Source: Ferrithrix thermotolerans DSM 19514
Lineage (GTDB): Bacteria > Actinomycetota > Acidimicrobiia > Acidimicrobiales > Ilumatobacteraceae
Assembly: GCA_945885515.1 (NCBI GenBank)
Contig: CAMCZA010000002.1
Location: 1-52,558 of the forward strand
Length of the DNA: 52,558 bases
Direction: 5' to 3'
A program made the position numbers and the translations under genes. The notes under the pieces were generated by a model that ran no database searches, was not told the origin of the DNA, and saw only the letters and a program-made list of their open reading frames with translations. How positions within the stretch are numbered: position 1 is the first letter of the stretch; each line of letters opens with the position of its first letter. Shown one piece after another: positions 25,125-32,998 of the stretch.

Positions 25125-25828
25125 GGTGCCGAACCAGTGGTCTCTAAAATTAAGTCATCTGATGTTTTTGGCTTGGCGATTGCCTCGTCCATTTCGCCAG
25201 TTGAAGCAAGCACCATTGTCACAACTTCAGCCGGCACATCTTCAAATTTTGCACCAGAACCCGGCCACATTCCCAAGATGATTGCTTGCGCCCTTAAATA
25301 ATCTGGCGCCCGCAACTCTGCTCTTTGCTGTCGCAATTCGTTGTAGTGCTGGCGGGCAAGTCGCACATCGGTGCTAACTCTGTCCAAGCGAAGTTGTTGT
25401 TCGGCAATAACTGTTTGAAAAATCACGATGAATGCAAGCACCGATGTGAGCACAACTATCAGCGTCGTTGCTTTTGAAAACTTTGATTTCGTAATTGGCC
25501 TGACTACCCGAAGTTCAGGCGGATTAGCTTTGCGTCGCGTGGCTTGTCGAGCGACTGGTCGCGTAACTTGTTGAGCGACTGGTCGCGTAACTGGTCGAGC
25601 AACTTGTTGCGGTACTGGTCGCGTAACTTGACGAGCAACTTGACGAGTTACTGGTCGAGTAACTGACTGGGTACCACCACGAGCGACTTGTCGAGCAACT
25701 GGTCGAGCGACTGGTCTCGTAACTTGTCGAGTGACTGGCTGCGTATTATTGCGCTTTCTCGCCCGATGCACTGGCTCTGTTCGTAGGTGACGAACAGGTG
25801 GCTGGCGATGCTCCATTGCCGCCGACAT
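25121..25828 (-). CDS. ftsL: FtsL/DivIC-like septum protein with V-[TA]-R-[PQ] repeat region
   Basis: 235 residues from ATG 25828, one base after the rsmH stop. The layout is a basic N-terminus (1-31), about 17 tetrapeptides of the form V-[TA]-R-[PQ] (about 32-99), a further basic stretch, one membrane segment (about 120-141: TTLIVVLTSVLAFIVIFQTVIA), then a coiled coil (about 143-180, with RLDRVSTDVRLARQHYNELRQQRAEL) and a short acidic extracytoplasmic tail. Position between rsmH and ftsI plus TM-coiled-coil topology identify it as FtsL; sequence identity in this family is always low. Ordinary FtsL is 100-150 residues, so the cytoplasmic repeat region is an unusual addition. Confidence 0.8.
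   Translation of the reverse strand: MSAAMEHRQPPVRHLRTEPVHRARKRNNTQPVTRQVTRPVARPVARQVARGGTQSVTRPVTRQVARQVTRPVPQQVARPVTRPVAQQVTRPVARQATRRKANPPELRVVRPITKSKFSKATTLIVVLTSVLAFIVIFQTVIAEQQLRLDRVSTDVRLARQHYNELRQQRAELRAPDYLRAQAIILGMWPGSGAKFEDVPAEVVTMVLASTGEMDEAIAKPKTSDDLILETTGSAP
25532..25735 (-). repeat. 12-bp coding tandem repeat in the ftsL-like gene
   Basis: About 17 units of 12 bp encode V-[TA]-R-[PQ] tetrapeptides, with a few variants (GTQS, VPQQ, VAQQ). The repeat gives an arginine- and proline-rich, positively charged cytoplasmic segment. On the + strand it appears as repeated CGAGCAACTTG- and CGAGTAACTGG-like words. It is in frame throughout and is not a CRISPR array. Confidence 0.88.
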
Positions 25829-25829
25829 T

Positions 25830-26828
25830 TCAGCCCACCGCCCCGGCAAAAGTTTTTTCAATGACCCGCAGTCGTGCAGATTTTGCACGCCGATTTTCAG
25901 ACTGTTCTATATCGCTTGGATGCTGAGAAATTCGCACCCGCCGACCTCGTCGCTGACCTAGTTGAGACTCATGCACAAACGGTGATCCAATTTTTGGTTC
26001 ATCGGTGTCATTTTCCGCAGATCGAAATACTTGTTTAACTATTCGATTTTCTCCAGAGTGGTAAGTCAAAACAGCGACGCGCCCACCGACGTTGGTGGCG
26101 TCTATTGCGGTTTGCAACGCCTGCGCAAGAATCTCGAGTTCTTTATTTACTTCAATACGAATTGCTTGAAATGTCCGCTTTGCAGGGTGCCCTCCGGTTC
26201 TGCGCGCTGGCGCAGGAATTGCCGAGACAATAATTTCTGCCAAGTGAATAGTCGTATTAATAGGTCGAGCAGCGACAATTGCGCGGGCAATGCGACGCGC
26301 AAATCGCTCATCGGCATTGCTGGCGATCAAATGTGCCAACTCCGACTCTTCGTAAGTATTTACCACATCAGCAGCGCTTACTTCACCGCGCTGATCCATT
26401 CGCATGTCAAGTGGTCCATCATTGCGATACGAAAATCCGCGCTCTGCAATATCTAATTGCGGAGAAGAAACACCTAGATCAAAAAGCGCGCCAGAGATTT
26501 GATCTATTGATAACTCTGCTAATACTTGGTTTAGAGAATCGAAACGAGCCCTTCGAATTGTCAGGCGACCATGAACCGAAGGGTCTTCGACGATCATTTT
26601 TTGTGCATTGGCAACTGCAAACGCATCTTGATCTAACCCCAAAATTTGTAGCGAAGGATGGGCTTTCAAAATTGCTTTTGAGTGTCCGCCAAGACCAAAT
26701 GTTGCATCAACAACAACACCAGCAGGAACCGTGGCGAAACATTCAACAATCTCGTCGACCATCACGGGGTCGTGTGAATTAGAAATCGAATCAGATGATT
26801 TGGACTGTGAGTTTTTTTGACTTGTCAT
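25830..26828 (-). CDS. rsmH: 16S rRNA (cytosine(1402)-N4)-methyltransferase RsmH (MraW)
   Basis: 332 residues from ATG 26828; a GTG six codons upstream (26846) is a possible alternative. RsmH uses S-adenosylmethionine to methylate C1402 in the decoding centre. Motifs seen are HDPVMVDEIVECF, VVDATFGLGGHSKAIL (SAM-binding glycine loop), LFDLGVSSPQLDIAERGFSYRNDGPLDMRMD, HPAKRTFQAIRIEVNKELE and LTYHSGENRIVKQVF. It is second in the dcw cluster, following a 217-bp structured spacer after mraZ. Confidence 0.96.
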   Translation of the reverse strand: MTSQKNSQSKSSDSISNSHDPVMVDEIVECFATVPAGVVVDATFGLGGHSKAILKAHPSLQILGLDQDAFAVANAQKMIVEDPSVHGRLTIRRARFDSLNQVLAELSIDQISGALFDLGVSSPQLDIAERGFSYRNDGPLDMRMDQRGEVSAADVVNTYEESELAHLIASNADERFARRIARAIVAARPINTTIHLAEIIVSAIPAPARRTGGHPAKRTFQAIRIEVNKELEILAQALQTAIDATNVGGRVAVLTYHSGENRIVKQVFRSAENDTDEPKIGSPFVHESQLGQRRGRRVRISQHPSDIEQSENRRAKSARLRVIEKTFAGAVG

Positions 26829-27045
26829 GAAAGTTGTGCAACTCACAACTCGTCACTGCTGTTGCCTCGCTTATCAGCAGCCCCCCGATCAACGATGCTC
26901 TCGGGATTTCTCCCCGAAATACGAGATAGTAGCGAGCGGAGTTGAGTGCTATCCATCTTGTTGATCGGAAGACTGCTGATAAGCGAAACTCATGCAACTT
27001 GTGACGGTTGCGAAAAGAGTTTGTTGCTCGACCTCCCTTCTTCTT
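26829..27045 (-). ncRNA. Candidate structured mRNA leader between mraZ and rsmH (mraW-motif-like position)
   Basis: This 217-base non-coding spacer holds a long imperfect hairpin. The outer arms are a perfect 14-bp match: TCGCTTATCAGCAG at 26867-26880 with its complement at 26973-26986. The next pairing is 9 bp, 26885-26893 with 26960-26968. Inside is a small hairpin, ATTTC/GAAAT (26906-26910 and 26916-26920), enclosed by CTCG/CGAG (26900-26903 and 26922-26925). In the cluster's sense the structure would end about 40 bases before rsmH. The mraW RNA motif is a known actinobacterial cis-element at this spot. Whether this sequence fits that family's consensus is not checked, so the assignment is by position and structure only. 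Confidence 0.6.
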
Positions 27046-27459
27046 TTACTCGGTGCCAGCTAGTTCTTGTGCACCCGAATCGCTGATTCGCTGATGGCGC
27101 TGTGGATCCCAAATTTCAACTCTGTCAAACGAACCGCTGACGATGACTCTTGAGTTCAGTTCAAGTCCTGCATATGCGCGCAACTTTTCGTCAACATTGA
27201 TGCGGCCTTGCGCATCGACTGTTACTTCAATCATGTTCGATGCCAATGCGCGTTGTTGCTTGCGATCCATTTCGCCGCGACGAACTTTTTCCATCGCATC
27301 GTTGGCGACTGATAAAAAAGCCTCGGTGGTTAAGACATCAACGCACTTATCGCGACCAAGGGCGAGATAGCACTTTGGCTCAAGTCTTGGACGAAAAGCG
27401 GCCGGCAGAGCGATGCGACCTTTAGGGTCCAATTGACGCTCATGTGCACCTACAAACAC
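27046..27459 (-). CDS. mraZ: Transcriptional regulator MraZ
   Basis: 137 residues from GTG 27459, chosen for the strong GGAGGA Shine-Dalgarno sequence 3 bases upstream (27463-27468 on the + strand) and because homology starts at once (FVGAHERQLDPKGRIALP). Two AbrB-like half-domains are seen: the one just named and VTVDAQGRINVDEKLRAYAGL. MraZ forms a ring and represses its own operon by binding GTG-rich repeats, and such repeats lie just upstream (27535-27580). It is the first gene of the division/cell-wall run. Confidence 0.95.
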   Translation of the reverse strand: MFVGAHERQLDPKGRIALPAAFRPRLEPKCYLALGRDKCVDVLTTEAFLSVANDAMEKVRRGEMDRKQQRALASNMIEVTVDAQGRINVDEKLRAYAGLELNSRVIVSGSFDRVEIWDPQRHQRISDSGAQELAGTE

Positions 27460-27528
27460 TGTTCCTCCGCTTTGTCCCAAAACCCATTCACTGACGGGAT
27501 TTGGAGCTCCCTCCGCTTCCCGATCGTT

Positions 27529-27580
27529 ACTATAACCCACTTTGCCCCACCAATGCACACTTTCCCCCACTATTCCCCAC
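27529..27580 (-). promoter_or_regulatory. mraZ promoter with five MraZ-type boxes at 10-bp spacing
   Basis: Read on the minus strand, five boxes occur at exact 10-bp intervals: GTGGGG (27575-27580), GTGGGG (27565-27570), GTGTGC (27555-27560), GTGGGG (27545-27550) and GTGGGT (27535-27540). The last directly abuts a good -10 hexamer, TATAGT (27529-27534). MraZ of other bacteria binds TGGGN repeats of this spacing. Its occupancy here would cover the promoter, so autorepression of the whole cluster is predicted. No good -35 hexamer is seen. The remaining spacer (27460-27528 and 27581-27683) shows only the ribosome-binding site. Confidence 0.85.
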
Positions 27581-27683
27581 AAATTTTTGGCATGGCAAAT
27601 CCACTAAAAAGTGCTGTTTTGAAAGCTATTTAGGTTCTTTTAACGGATTAGTTGCGAGCGAAAAACGAGCGCCCGCAAAAGTG

Positions 27684-28364
27684 CTAGCGCAATTCGGCTA
27701 GCGAGATTAGCGAGTCGGCGATCTGACTTAGACCCCCACAAACCCCTGTTTTTATTGACTTAAGGCCGCTATCGATGGCTGGGTTCGCCTGACTGAGCCG
27801 AGCAAAATCTAGGTACTTTTCGTAGACATCACTCGACCACCGACTATGCAACATGCATTGGAATCTTGCCATCTCACGAGTTCTACGCTGAGAAATTCCA
27901 ATTAATTTTTCACCGTGAAGAGTCACTTCGCCAGGACCAAGACCAGCAAAACAAACTAATTCAGAAACCTCATTGCGCTCAAGCCCACCACGATGAACGA
28001 TCAGCTGATCGCGCGCGGCAACATCATTTTCGGCCAGCGCGTCCGCCCACAATTCGCCAACCCACCACATTGCTTGTCCGACATCGTCACTCCACAACAC
28101 ATCGTTGCGTTCAATCACAATGTCAATCCACAGGTGCTCGTTTGTGCCGAGATAGACAACCCCGCCGCCACTGCGCCGCCGCACAACACTTACTCCATCG
28201 AGGTCGCAAGCTTGTTGATTGATAATTTCAAATGATTGTTTTGAACCCAACACGATTGCAGATTCGGTGATTGACGAGCGCCAAATTGATCTCTCTGCCG
28301 GCAATTCTCGAGAATGCACATTCTCTGGCGAGTCGTGCAGATGATGAACTTTCCAAGAACTCAT
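27684..28364 (-). CDS. Lipoate-protein ligase A-like (BPL/LplA/LipB fold)
   Basis: 226 residues of the biotin/lipoate transferase fold. The family block VVRRRSGGGVVYLGTNEHLWIDIVI contains the RRxSGGGxVxH-like ligand motif, with Tyr where many LplA proteins have His. GPGEVTLHGEKLIGISQRR holds the conserved Lys that contacts the acyl adenylate. It may ligate lipoate or octanoate to 2-oxoacid dehydrogenase E2 subunits or GcvH; the small size could also fit an amidotransferase. It is the last gene of the run from DUF3040, 21 bases after the HNH gene, and ends 104 bases before the MraZ boxes. Confidence 0.8.
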   Translation of the reverse strand: MSSWKVHHLHDSPENVHSRELPAERSIWRSSITESAIVLGSKQSFEIINQQACDLDGVSVVRRRSGGGVVYLGTNEHLWIDIVIERNDVLWSDDVGQAMWWVGELWADALAENDVAARDQLIVHRGGLERNEVSELVCFAGLGPGEVTLHGEKLIGISQRRTREMARFQCMLHSRWSSDVYEKYLDFARLSQANPAIDSGLKSIKTGVCGGLSQIADSLISLAELR

Positions 28365-28385
28365 CGAATATTTTTCAGACGCAAT

Positions 28386-28883
28386 CTAAGACGCGTAGGC
28401 GAGATACTGTTTCCATTCTTCTGGAATTCTGCCAACAGAAACCGTGATCCACGCAAGTTCGCGCGGAGTGTGCGGTTTATTTGCCAACAACATACCGGCT
28501 TCGTCAGGGGTGCGATCTCGCTTCTTTAAATTGCAGCCTCGACACGCTGCCGTGACATTCTCCCAAATATGCATTCCACCACGGGACCGCGGCATTACAT
28601 GATCAATGCTGTCGGCCAACGCACCACAATACTGACACCGATGATTATCGCGGGCGAATATTGCGCGCCTCGACATTGCCGTTCGTCGATGATAAGGAAC
28701 TTTCACGACATACCGCAAGCGAATTACTAATGGACCTGGCATCACAAAAGTTTCGGCACGAATTTGAGTTCCATCATCTTCGACAATTTCAGCTTTATCC
28801 GAAAGAATCAGACCAATCGCACGACGAGCAGAGACAATTGAAAGCGGTTCAAATGTCGCATTGAGTACGAGTGCGCTTCTCAT
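28386..28883 (-). CDS. HNH endonuclease family protein
   Basis: 165 residues. The N-terminal ~75 residues (ALVLNATFEPLSIVSARRAIGLIL) are characteristic of a chromosomal HNH subfamily widespread in actinobacteria. The nuclease core follows: RCQYCG, then DSIDHVMPRSRGGMHIWENVTAACRGCNLKK, with two CxxC pairs for structural zinc and the DH/N/H catalytic residues. This subfamily is a housekeeping-context gene, not linked to phage or restriction loci; the cellular role is unknown. Start ATG 28883 overlaps the upstream 85-residue gene by four bases. Confidence 0.9.
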   Translation of the reverse strand: MRSALVLNATFEPLSIVSARRAIGLILSDKAEIVEDDGTQIRAETFVMPGPLVIRLRYVVKVPYHRRTAMSRRAIFARDNHRCQYCGALADSIDHVMPRSRGGMHIWENVTAACRGCNLKKRDRTPDEAGMLLANKPHTPRELAWITVSVGRIPEEWKQYLAYAS

Positions 28884-29137
28884 CTGAAATCTTTCACCCA
28901 GGTCAGATAACTCAACACATCGGCTACTTCAACGACATGCTGATGATCACCGTATTGAGTGATTAAACGAAAGCGCAGGTAGTCGCGTGTGGGTATCGGC
29001 AGAAATGGCGAAGTCGCCCACCATCGACGCGGAATCAAACGAAACAATTGTCTGACTGCGGTGAGCCATAGATCGGGGCGCCGCAAGATGGCAGTAAAAA
29101 TCGACGCACCAGACTGCAGGCTCGATAAAACCTTCAT
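28880..29137 (-). CDS. Small uncharacterised protein upstream of HNH gene
   Basis: 85 residues, family not recognised. It is basic in its first half with Trp/Pro-rich LFRLIPRRWWATSPFLPIPTRDYLRFRLITQYGD, ending HVVEVADVLSYLTWVKDFR. No membrane segment or cysteine motif is seen. It is bracketed tightly: 3 bases after the acyl-CoA dehydrogenase stop and overlapping the HNH start by four bases (ATGA), which strongly supports that it is a real translated gene. Similar small proteins with a PxPxxDYxRFRxxTxYG core accompany this HNH family in other actinobacteria as far as I recall. Confidence 0.7.
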   Translation of the reverse strand: MKVLSSLQSGASIFTAILRRPDLWLTAVRQLFRLIPRRWWATSPFLPIPTRDYLRFRLITQYGDHQHVVEVADVLSYLTWVKDFR

Positions 29138-29140
29138 GGA

Positions 29141-30361
29141 TCAGTTGGGTTTTGGCTCTTTTGGCAATCCAAGAACCATCTCACCAATTATGTTGCGTTG
29201 AACTTGAGACGAACCAGCATAAATCGTGCCGGCTCGCGCATTTAAAAATGTCATCGCCCAACTCATTGAGCTATTTTCGGCGCCACCGTCATCTGTCTGA
29301 AACGACGAAATTGGTTTGCGTCCAACGGGCACTAGCCCTTCTGCACCAAGAATGTCCATTGCAAGTTCGGTAACTACCTTGTGGTACTCGCTCCAGTACA
29401 ACTTCGAAATTGCACCGTCTGGCCCCGGATGATGACCTGCAACAAATTTTGTCAGAGTTCGCAGACCGAGATATTTCATGATTTGAACTCGGCAATAGCA
29501 GTCGCTGAGGCGCTGACGAATTCTTGGATCGTTGGCAACACCACGATCTTTGGCGAGCGCTACGAGTCGATCAAACTCTCCTTGAAATCGAATTGACAAT
29601 GTCGCCGCTGCTTCTCCGCGCTCATAGCCAAGCAACGACATCGCAACTGCCCAACCGTTATTGAGTCCGCCAACCACATTGTCTTTTGGACAAGTGACAT
29701 CCGTGTAGAAAATTTCATTGAATTCGCTCTCACCTGAGAGCATTTTAATTGGACGAATTTCAATACCTGGCTGACGCATATCAACCAATAAAAACGAAAT
29801 ACCTTTGTGCTTTGGTGCATCTGGATTTGTACGAGCCAGGGTAAAAATGTGAGTTGCATACTGACCGGCTGAAGTCCAAATTTTTTGGCCATTCAAAATA
29901 AACTGATCACCGTCAAGTGTCGCTTTGAGACCGACGTTGCCGAGATCTGAACCAGCGTTCGGCTCGCTGTATCCCTGACACCAAGTATCTTGACCAGAAA
30001 TAATTCGTGGCAAGTAATATCTTTTCTGCTCTTCGGTGCCCCAGACCAACAAAGTATTGCCGAGCATTTGTATACCAAAAGTGTCATTGAACGAACCTGT
30101 TGGTACACCAGCATGTGCAAATTCTTCGGCAACAATGACCTGCTCCAACGCCGAGAGTCCGCCCCCACCGTATTCAACCGGCCAACCCGGTGCAAGATAT
30201 GGACTTGACGACAAAGTTTGTCGCCACTGCTTCATAAACTCATCAACCGCTTTACCTTCAAGCGAGCCAATGCCCTTCCATGTTGCGGGAAGTTTCTCCG
30301 CCAAAAATGCTTGAACTTTTTCTCGATATTCCTCGGCCTGTGGCTCGTACATCGGTTTCAT
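29141..30361 (-). CDS. Acyl-CoA dehydrogenase family protein
   Basis: 406 residues from ATG 30361, which overlaps the ROK kinase stop by four bases. FAD-dependent alpha,beta-dehydrogenation of an acyl-CoA is expected. WCQGYSEPNAGSDLGNVGLKATLDGDQFILNGQKIWTSAG is the central FAD/substrate block; the C-terminal domain ends with FLNARAGTIYAGSSQVQRNIIGEMVLGLPK, the family signature. The catalytic Glu cannot be fixed with certainty. The long-chain/FadE-like subfamily is most similar by eye; the substrate is not determinable. Partners in an electron-transfer chain (ETF) are not in this window. Confidence 0.92.
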   Translation of the reverse strand: MKPMYEPQAEEYREKVQAFLAEKLPATWKGIGSLEGKAVDEFMKQWRQTLSSSPYLAPGWPVEYGGGGLSALEQVIVAEEFAHAGVPTGSFNDTFGIQMLGNTLLVWGTEEQKRYYLPRIISGQDTWCQGYSEPNAGSDLGNVGLKATLDGDQFILNGQKIWTSAGQYATHIFTLARTNPDAPKHKGISFLLVDMRQPGIEIRPIKMLSGESEFNEIFYTDVTCPKDNVVGGLNNGWAVAMSLLGYERGEAAATLSIRFQGEFDRLVALAKDRGVANDPRIRQRLSDCYCRVQIMKYLGLRTLTKFVAGHHPGPDGAISKLYWSEYHKVVTELAMDILGAEGLVPVGRKPISSFQTDDGGAENSSMSWAMTFLNARAGTIYAGSSQVQRNIIGEMVLGLPKEPKPN

Positions 30362-31218
30362 AGACCACAGCCTAGATTGCGCGCCACCGCTGCGGCCCCT
30401 ACGAGCGGGGATAATTGACCAAGCCCAGCAGGGCAAACAGTGAAGTCACGAATAAATTCGATTTTGGCACTGCGATCTAATTCGTTTTTTATAGCGTCAA
30501 AAAATGGTTTACCAAAACCAAGTGCGACTGAGCCAGCGATTACGGCACTTCGCAGATCAACAATTGCCCCCACGCTTGTAAGTGCCCGGGCCACAAGTCG
30601 ACCAGTGTTTTGAATGATTTCGGGGCTGGCCTGCGCCGCAGGTTTACCGGTGATTGCTTCAATTGATCGCCCCGAAGCGTGCGCTTCTAGACAACCATGT
30701 GAGCCACATGCACAAAGTCGCCCACCAGGTTCAACAATTACATGACCGATGTGCCCAGCGTTGCCGATCCGACCATTCAAAACTTTTCCACCAGAGATGA
30801 TTCCACCGCCAACGCCAGTTGAAACAACCATTCCGACAACATCGGTTTGACCTGCGACCGCGCCACACCATACTTCGCCTTGCACCAACGCTTTGGCATC
30901 GTTATCAATATGTACGGTCATCTGCAAAAGGTCTTGCAACTTTGATCGCAATGGGAAATCTCGCCATTCAGGGATATGTAAAGTCGAAACCAATTCACCA
31001 TCTGGCGTCATCGGGCCACCACACCCGACGCCACAACCAACAATCTCAACGTCGGTCAAAGCGATTTGCGATTTTATTAAGTCACTGAGGGCTTGCCAAA
31101 CATTGATCTGAGGCGTCGGCGCACGACCGTGAGAAATTACTTCCCCTGACAACGAAACAACACCTACCGAGAGTTTCGTGCCACCAATGTCAATTGCGAA
31201 ATAGCCACGATCAGCCAC
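30358..31218 (-). CDS. ROK-family sugar kinase (glucokinase-like)
   Basis: 286 residues from GTG 31218. The ATP-binding AIDIGGTKLSVGVVS opens the protein. VHIDNDAKALVQGEVWCGA carries the catalytic Asp, VSTGVGGGIISGGKVLNG follows, and the ROK zinc motif is present in full as CACGSHGCLEAHASG with the preceding His in GNAGHIGHVIVEPGG. It should phosphorylate glucose or another hexose. A second ROK kinase is encoded at 35581-36438. The gene is 12 bases downstream of the DUF3040 gene and coupled to the acyl-CoA dehydrogenase, a pairing with no obvious metabolic logic. Confidence 0.9.
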   Translation of the reverse strand: MADRGYFAIDIGGTKLSVGVVSLSGEVISHGRAPTPQINVWQALSDLIKSQIALTDVEIVGCGVGCGGPMTPDGELVSTLHIPEWRDFPLRSKLQDLLQMTVHIDNDAKALVQGEVWCGAVAGQTDVVGMVVSTGVGGGIISGGKVLNGRIGNAGHIGHVIVEPGGRLCACGSHGCLEAHASGRSIEAITGKPAAQASPEIIQNTGRLVARALTSVGAIVDLRSAVIAGSVALGFGKPFFDAIKNELDRSAKIEFIRDFTVCPAGLGQLSPLVGAAAVARNLGCGL

Positions 31219-31230
31219 GCAAAGTTAGCT

Positions 31231-31584
31231 TTAGCGCTCGCGCATAAATTTCTCGCGCATACGTTGAGCGTTCGCTCGCGACGCGCGCAATGATTCTGTG
31301 ACGTCCTGCAAACCAGCTTTTGACATCGCCCGCAATTGTCGCTCGACGATCAATGCGCAACCTAACATTGCCAAAAATCCGATGAATGCCAAAAGAAAAT
31401 GTACTTGCAAGCCGAGAATTGTCAGCACCAGTGAGACAACGACTCCGATACCTGCCCACCATGCGGTTTTTGCCGAATGTCGATATAGACCCTTTGAAGA
31501 AACTGCTTGCGCGAATTTTTCGTCGGTCTTGAGGTCGTGCTCAATTTGCTCAAGAATCTGTCGCTCATTATCAGATAACGGCAT
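31231..31584 (-). CDS. DUF3040 membrane protein
   Basis: 117 residues. The start MPLSDNERQILEQIEHDL is the DUF3040 signature. Two membrane segments follow (about residues 42-60 and 62-83) and the C-terminal tail is basic and coiled-coil-like (AMSKAGLQDVTESLRASRANAQRMREKFMRER). The family is restricted to actinobacteria and often lies near dinB or mraZ, as here. Function is unknown. Confidence 0.92.
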   Translation of the reverse strand: MPLSDNERQILEQIEHDLKTDEKFAQAVSSKGLYRHSAKTAWWAGIGVVVSLVLTILGLQVHFLLAFIGFLAMLGCALIVERQLRAMSKAGLQDVTESLRASRANAQRMREKFMRER

Positions 31585-31658
31585 GTTGCCTCCAGGTTCC
31601 AGCCATTCTAATTAAAACTTGACTCACAGAAGTAATTGTAGGTGAGGTTCAAGCCGTT

Positions 31659-32942
31659 CTACTTTGGTTTTGGGTCACTCGGACCCCACTTTGACGAATT
31701 GGGATCTCGCTCGTTTGCCAATGTGCTGGCTGGCTTTATTGCCGAGTCACCAAAACGATCACGAATCTCGTCAATTGCCGAAGTGGTCGTACTCCACGCC
31801 GCATTCAAATTATTCGCCGAGCTGTCACCAGAGGCTGTGTCAAACAAACTCAGTTGCTGATCCGGTTCAACAAGATTTCTGGCGCTAATTCCAATCAAGC
31901 GAACACCATTACTTAGGTCAATTTTGCGCAGCAGTGGCTCAATTAATCGAATCATTGCAGGCCCAGTTGAAACGGGCACTTCGACACTCACGGCCCTTGT
32001 CACTAATTGAAAGTCAGCAAATTTGATTTTGAGCGAAATCGTTCTTGCGCCGACTCCGGAGTGTCGACATCTTGTAGCCACTGCATCCGCGAGGCGCACC
32101 AGGTGATCATGCGCGATTTCGTACTCTGTAATGTCGTTCGAGAATGTTTCTTCGTGTCCAATTGATTTGGCATCGCGATCAGGCTCAACGAGGCGTTCAT
32201 CAGTCCCTTGTGCAAGAGCCGCTAAGTGGCGCCCGAGAGAATCACCGAGCACGGTAACAAGTACCTTTGGATCGAAATTAGCCAGGTCGCCAACTGTTTT
32301 GATTGCAAGGCCAGTAAGTTTTTCAAGTGTCACTGGCCCAACACCCCAAAGAGCGCCAACAGCGAGAGGGTGCAAAAATTCAAGTTCGGAACCCGGCAAA
32401 ACTTCATAGACACCAAACCCCTTTACAACCCCATCTTTAGATGCTTGGGGCTTGGCGACAACTGATGCAAGTTTTGCCAAGAACTTGTTTGGGGCAATAC
32501 CGACACTGCACTTTAATTGTGTTACTTGTTCAACGCGTCTTCTGACTTCGCGAGCGATAGTTACCGAGTTGCCGAATAAACGAAGTGATCCCGTGACATC
32601 TAAAAATGCTTCATCAAGTGAAAGACCTTCGACTAATGGCGTGAACTCATTGAAGACCTCAAAAACTTCACGACTGACATCTGAGTAGAGCTCGTGATCA
32701 CCTGGCAAAAAAATTGCTTGCGGACAAAGGCGTTTTGCCTGGGCCGATGACATCGCTGAGAAAACTCCAAATCGACGAGCTTCATACGATGCCGCAGCAA
32801 CTACCCCACGCCCGCCGTCTCCGCCCACGACAACTGGCCGACCGACAAGATGAGGATTTCGGCGCAATTCAACTGCGACATAAAACATGTCCATATCAAC
32901 GTGCAAAATCGTTCGCAAATTGACTGAGTTATTAATATCCAC
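31659..32942 (-). CDS. dinB: DNA polymerase IV (Y-family, translesion)
   Basis: 427 residues from GTG 32942. Catalytic residues are visible in ILHVDMDMFYVAVE (first Asp pair) and SLDEAFLDVTGS (Asp-Glu). SVGIAPNKFLAKLASVVAKP and the HhH region LWGVGPVTLEKLTGLAIKTVGDLA follow, then the little-finger domain. The C-terminus has an extra disordered ~60 residues with DQQLSLFD, a probable beta-clamp-binding motif (QLSLF). A -10-like TAGCGT 7 bases upstream of the GTG suggests a leaderless mRNA. No LexA box is seen in the 56-bp divergent spacer. Confidence 0.95.
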   Translation of the reverse strand: MDINNSVNLRTILHVDMDMFYVAVELRRNPHLVGRPVVVGGDGGRGVVAAASYEARRFGVFSAMSSAQAKRLCPQAIFLPGDHELYSDVSREVFEVFNEFTPLVEGLSLDEAFLDVTGSLRLFGNSVTIAREVRRRVEQVTQLKCSVGIAPNKFLAKLASVVAKPQASKDGVVKGFGVYEVLPGSELEFLHPLAVGALWGVGPVTLEKLTGLAIKTVGDLANFDPKVLVTVLGDSLGRHLAALAQGTDERLVEPDRDAKSIGHEETFSNDITEYEIAHDHLVRLADAVATRCRHSGVGARTISLKIKFADFQLVTRAVSVEVPVSTGPAMIRLIEPLLRKIDLSNGVRLIGISARNLVEPDQQLSLFDTASGDSSANNLNAAWSTTTSAIDEIRDRFGDSAIKPASTLANERDPNSSKWGPSDPKPK

Positions 32943-32998
32943 TTACGAAACGCTAGCCATGCATTGCAACTTCATTTTGCGAACCTACGCTCATAAAG
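32943..32998. promoter_or_regulatory. Divergent leaderless promoters of dinB and the small membrane gene
   Basis: Only 56 bp separate two divergent start codons. On the minus strand TAGCGT (32950-32955) lies 7 bases before the dinB GTG. On the plus strand TTGCAA (32964-32969), a 16-bp spacer and TACGCT (32986-32991) lie 7 bases before ATG 32999. Neither gene has a Shine-Dalgarno sequence, consistent with leaderless transcripts. Confidence 0.45.

Noticed and set aside
25532-25735. Short regular repeats suggesting a CRISPR or minisatellite
   Set aside because: The period is 12 bp with no unique spacers and it encodes tetrapeptides in frame. The 18-bp array at 6825-7076 was rejected as CRISPR for the same reason.
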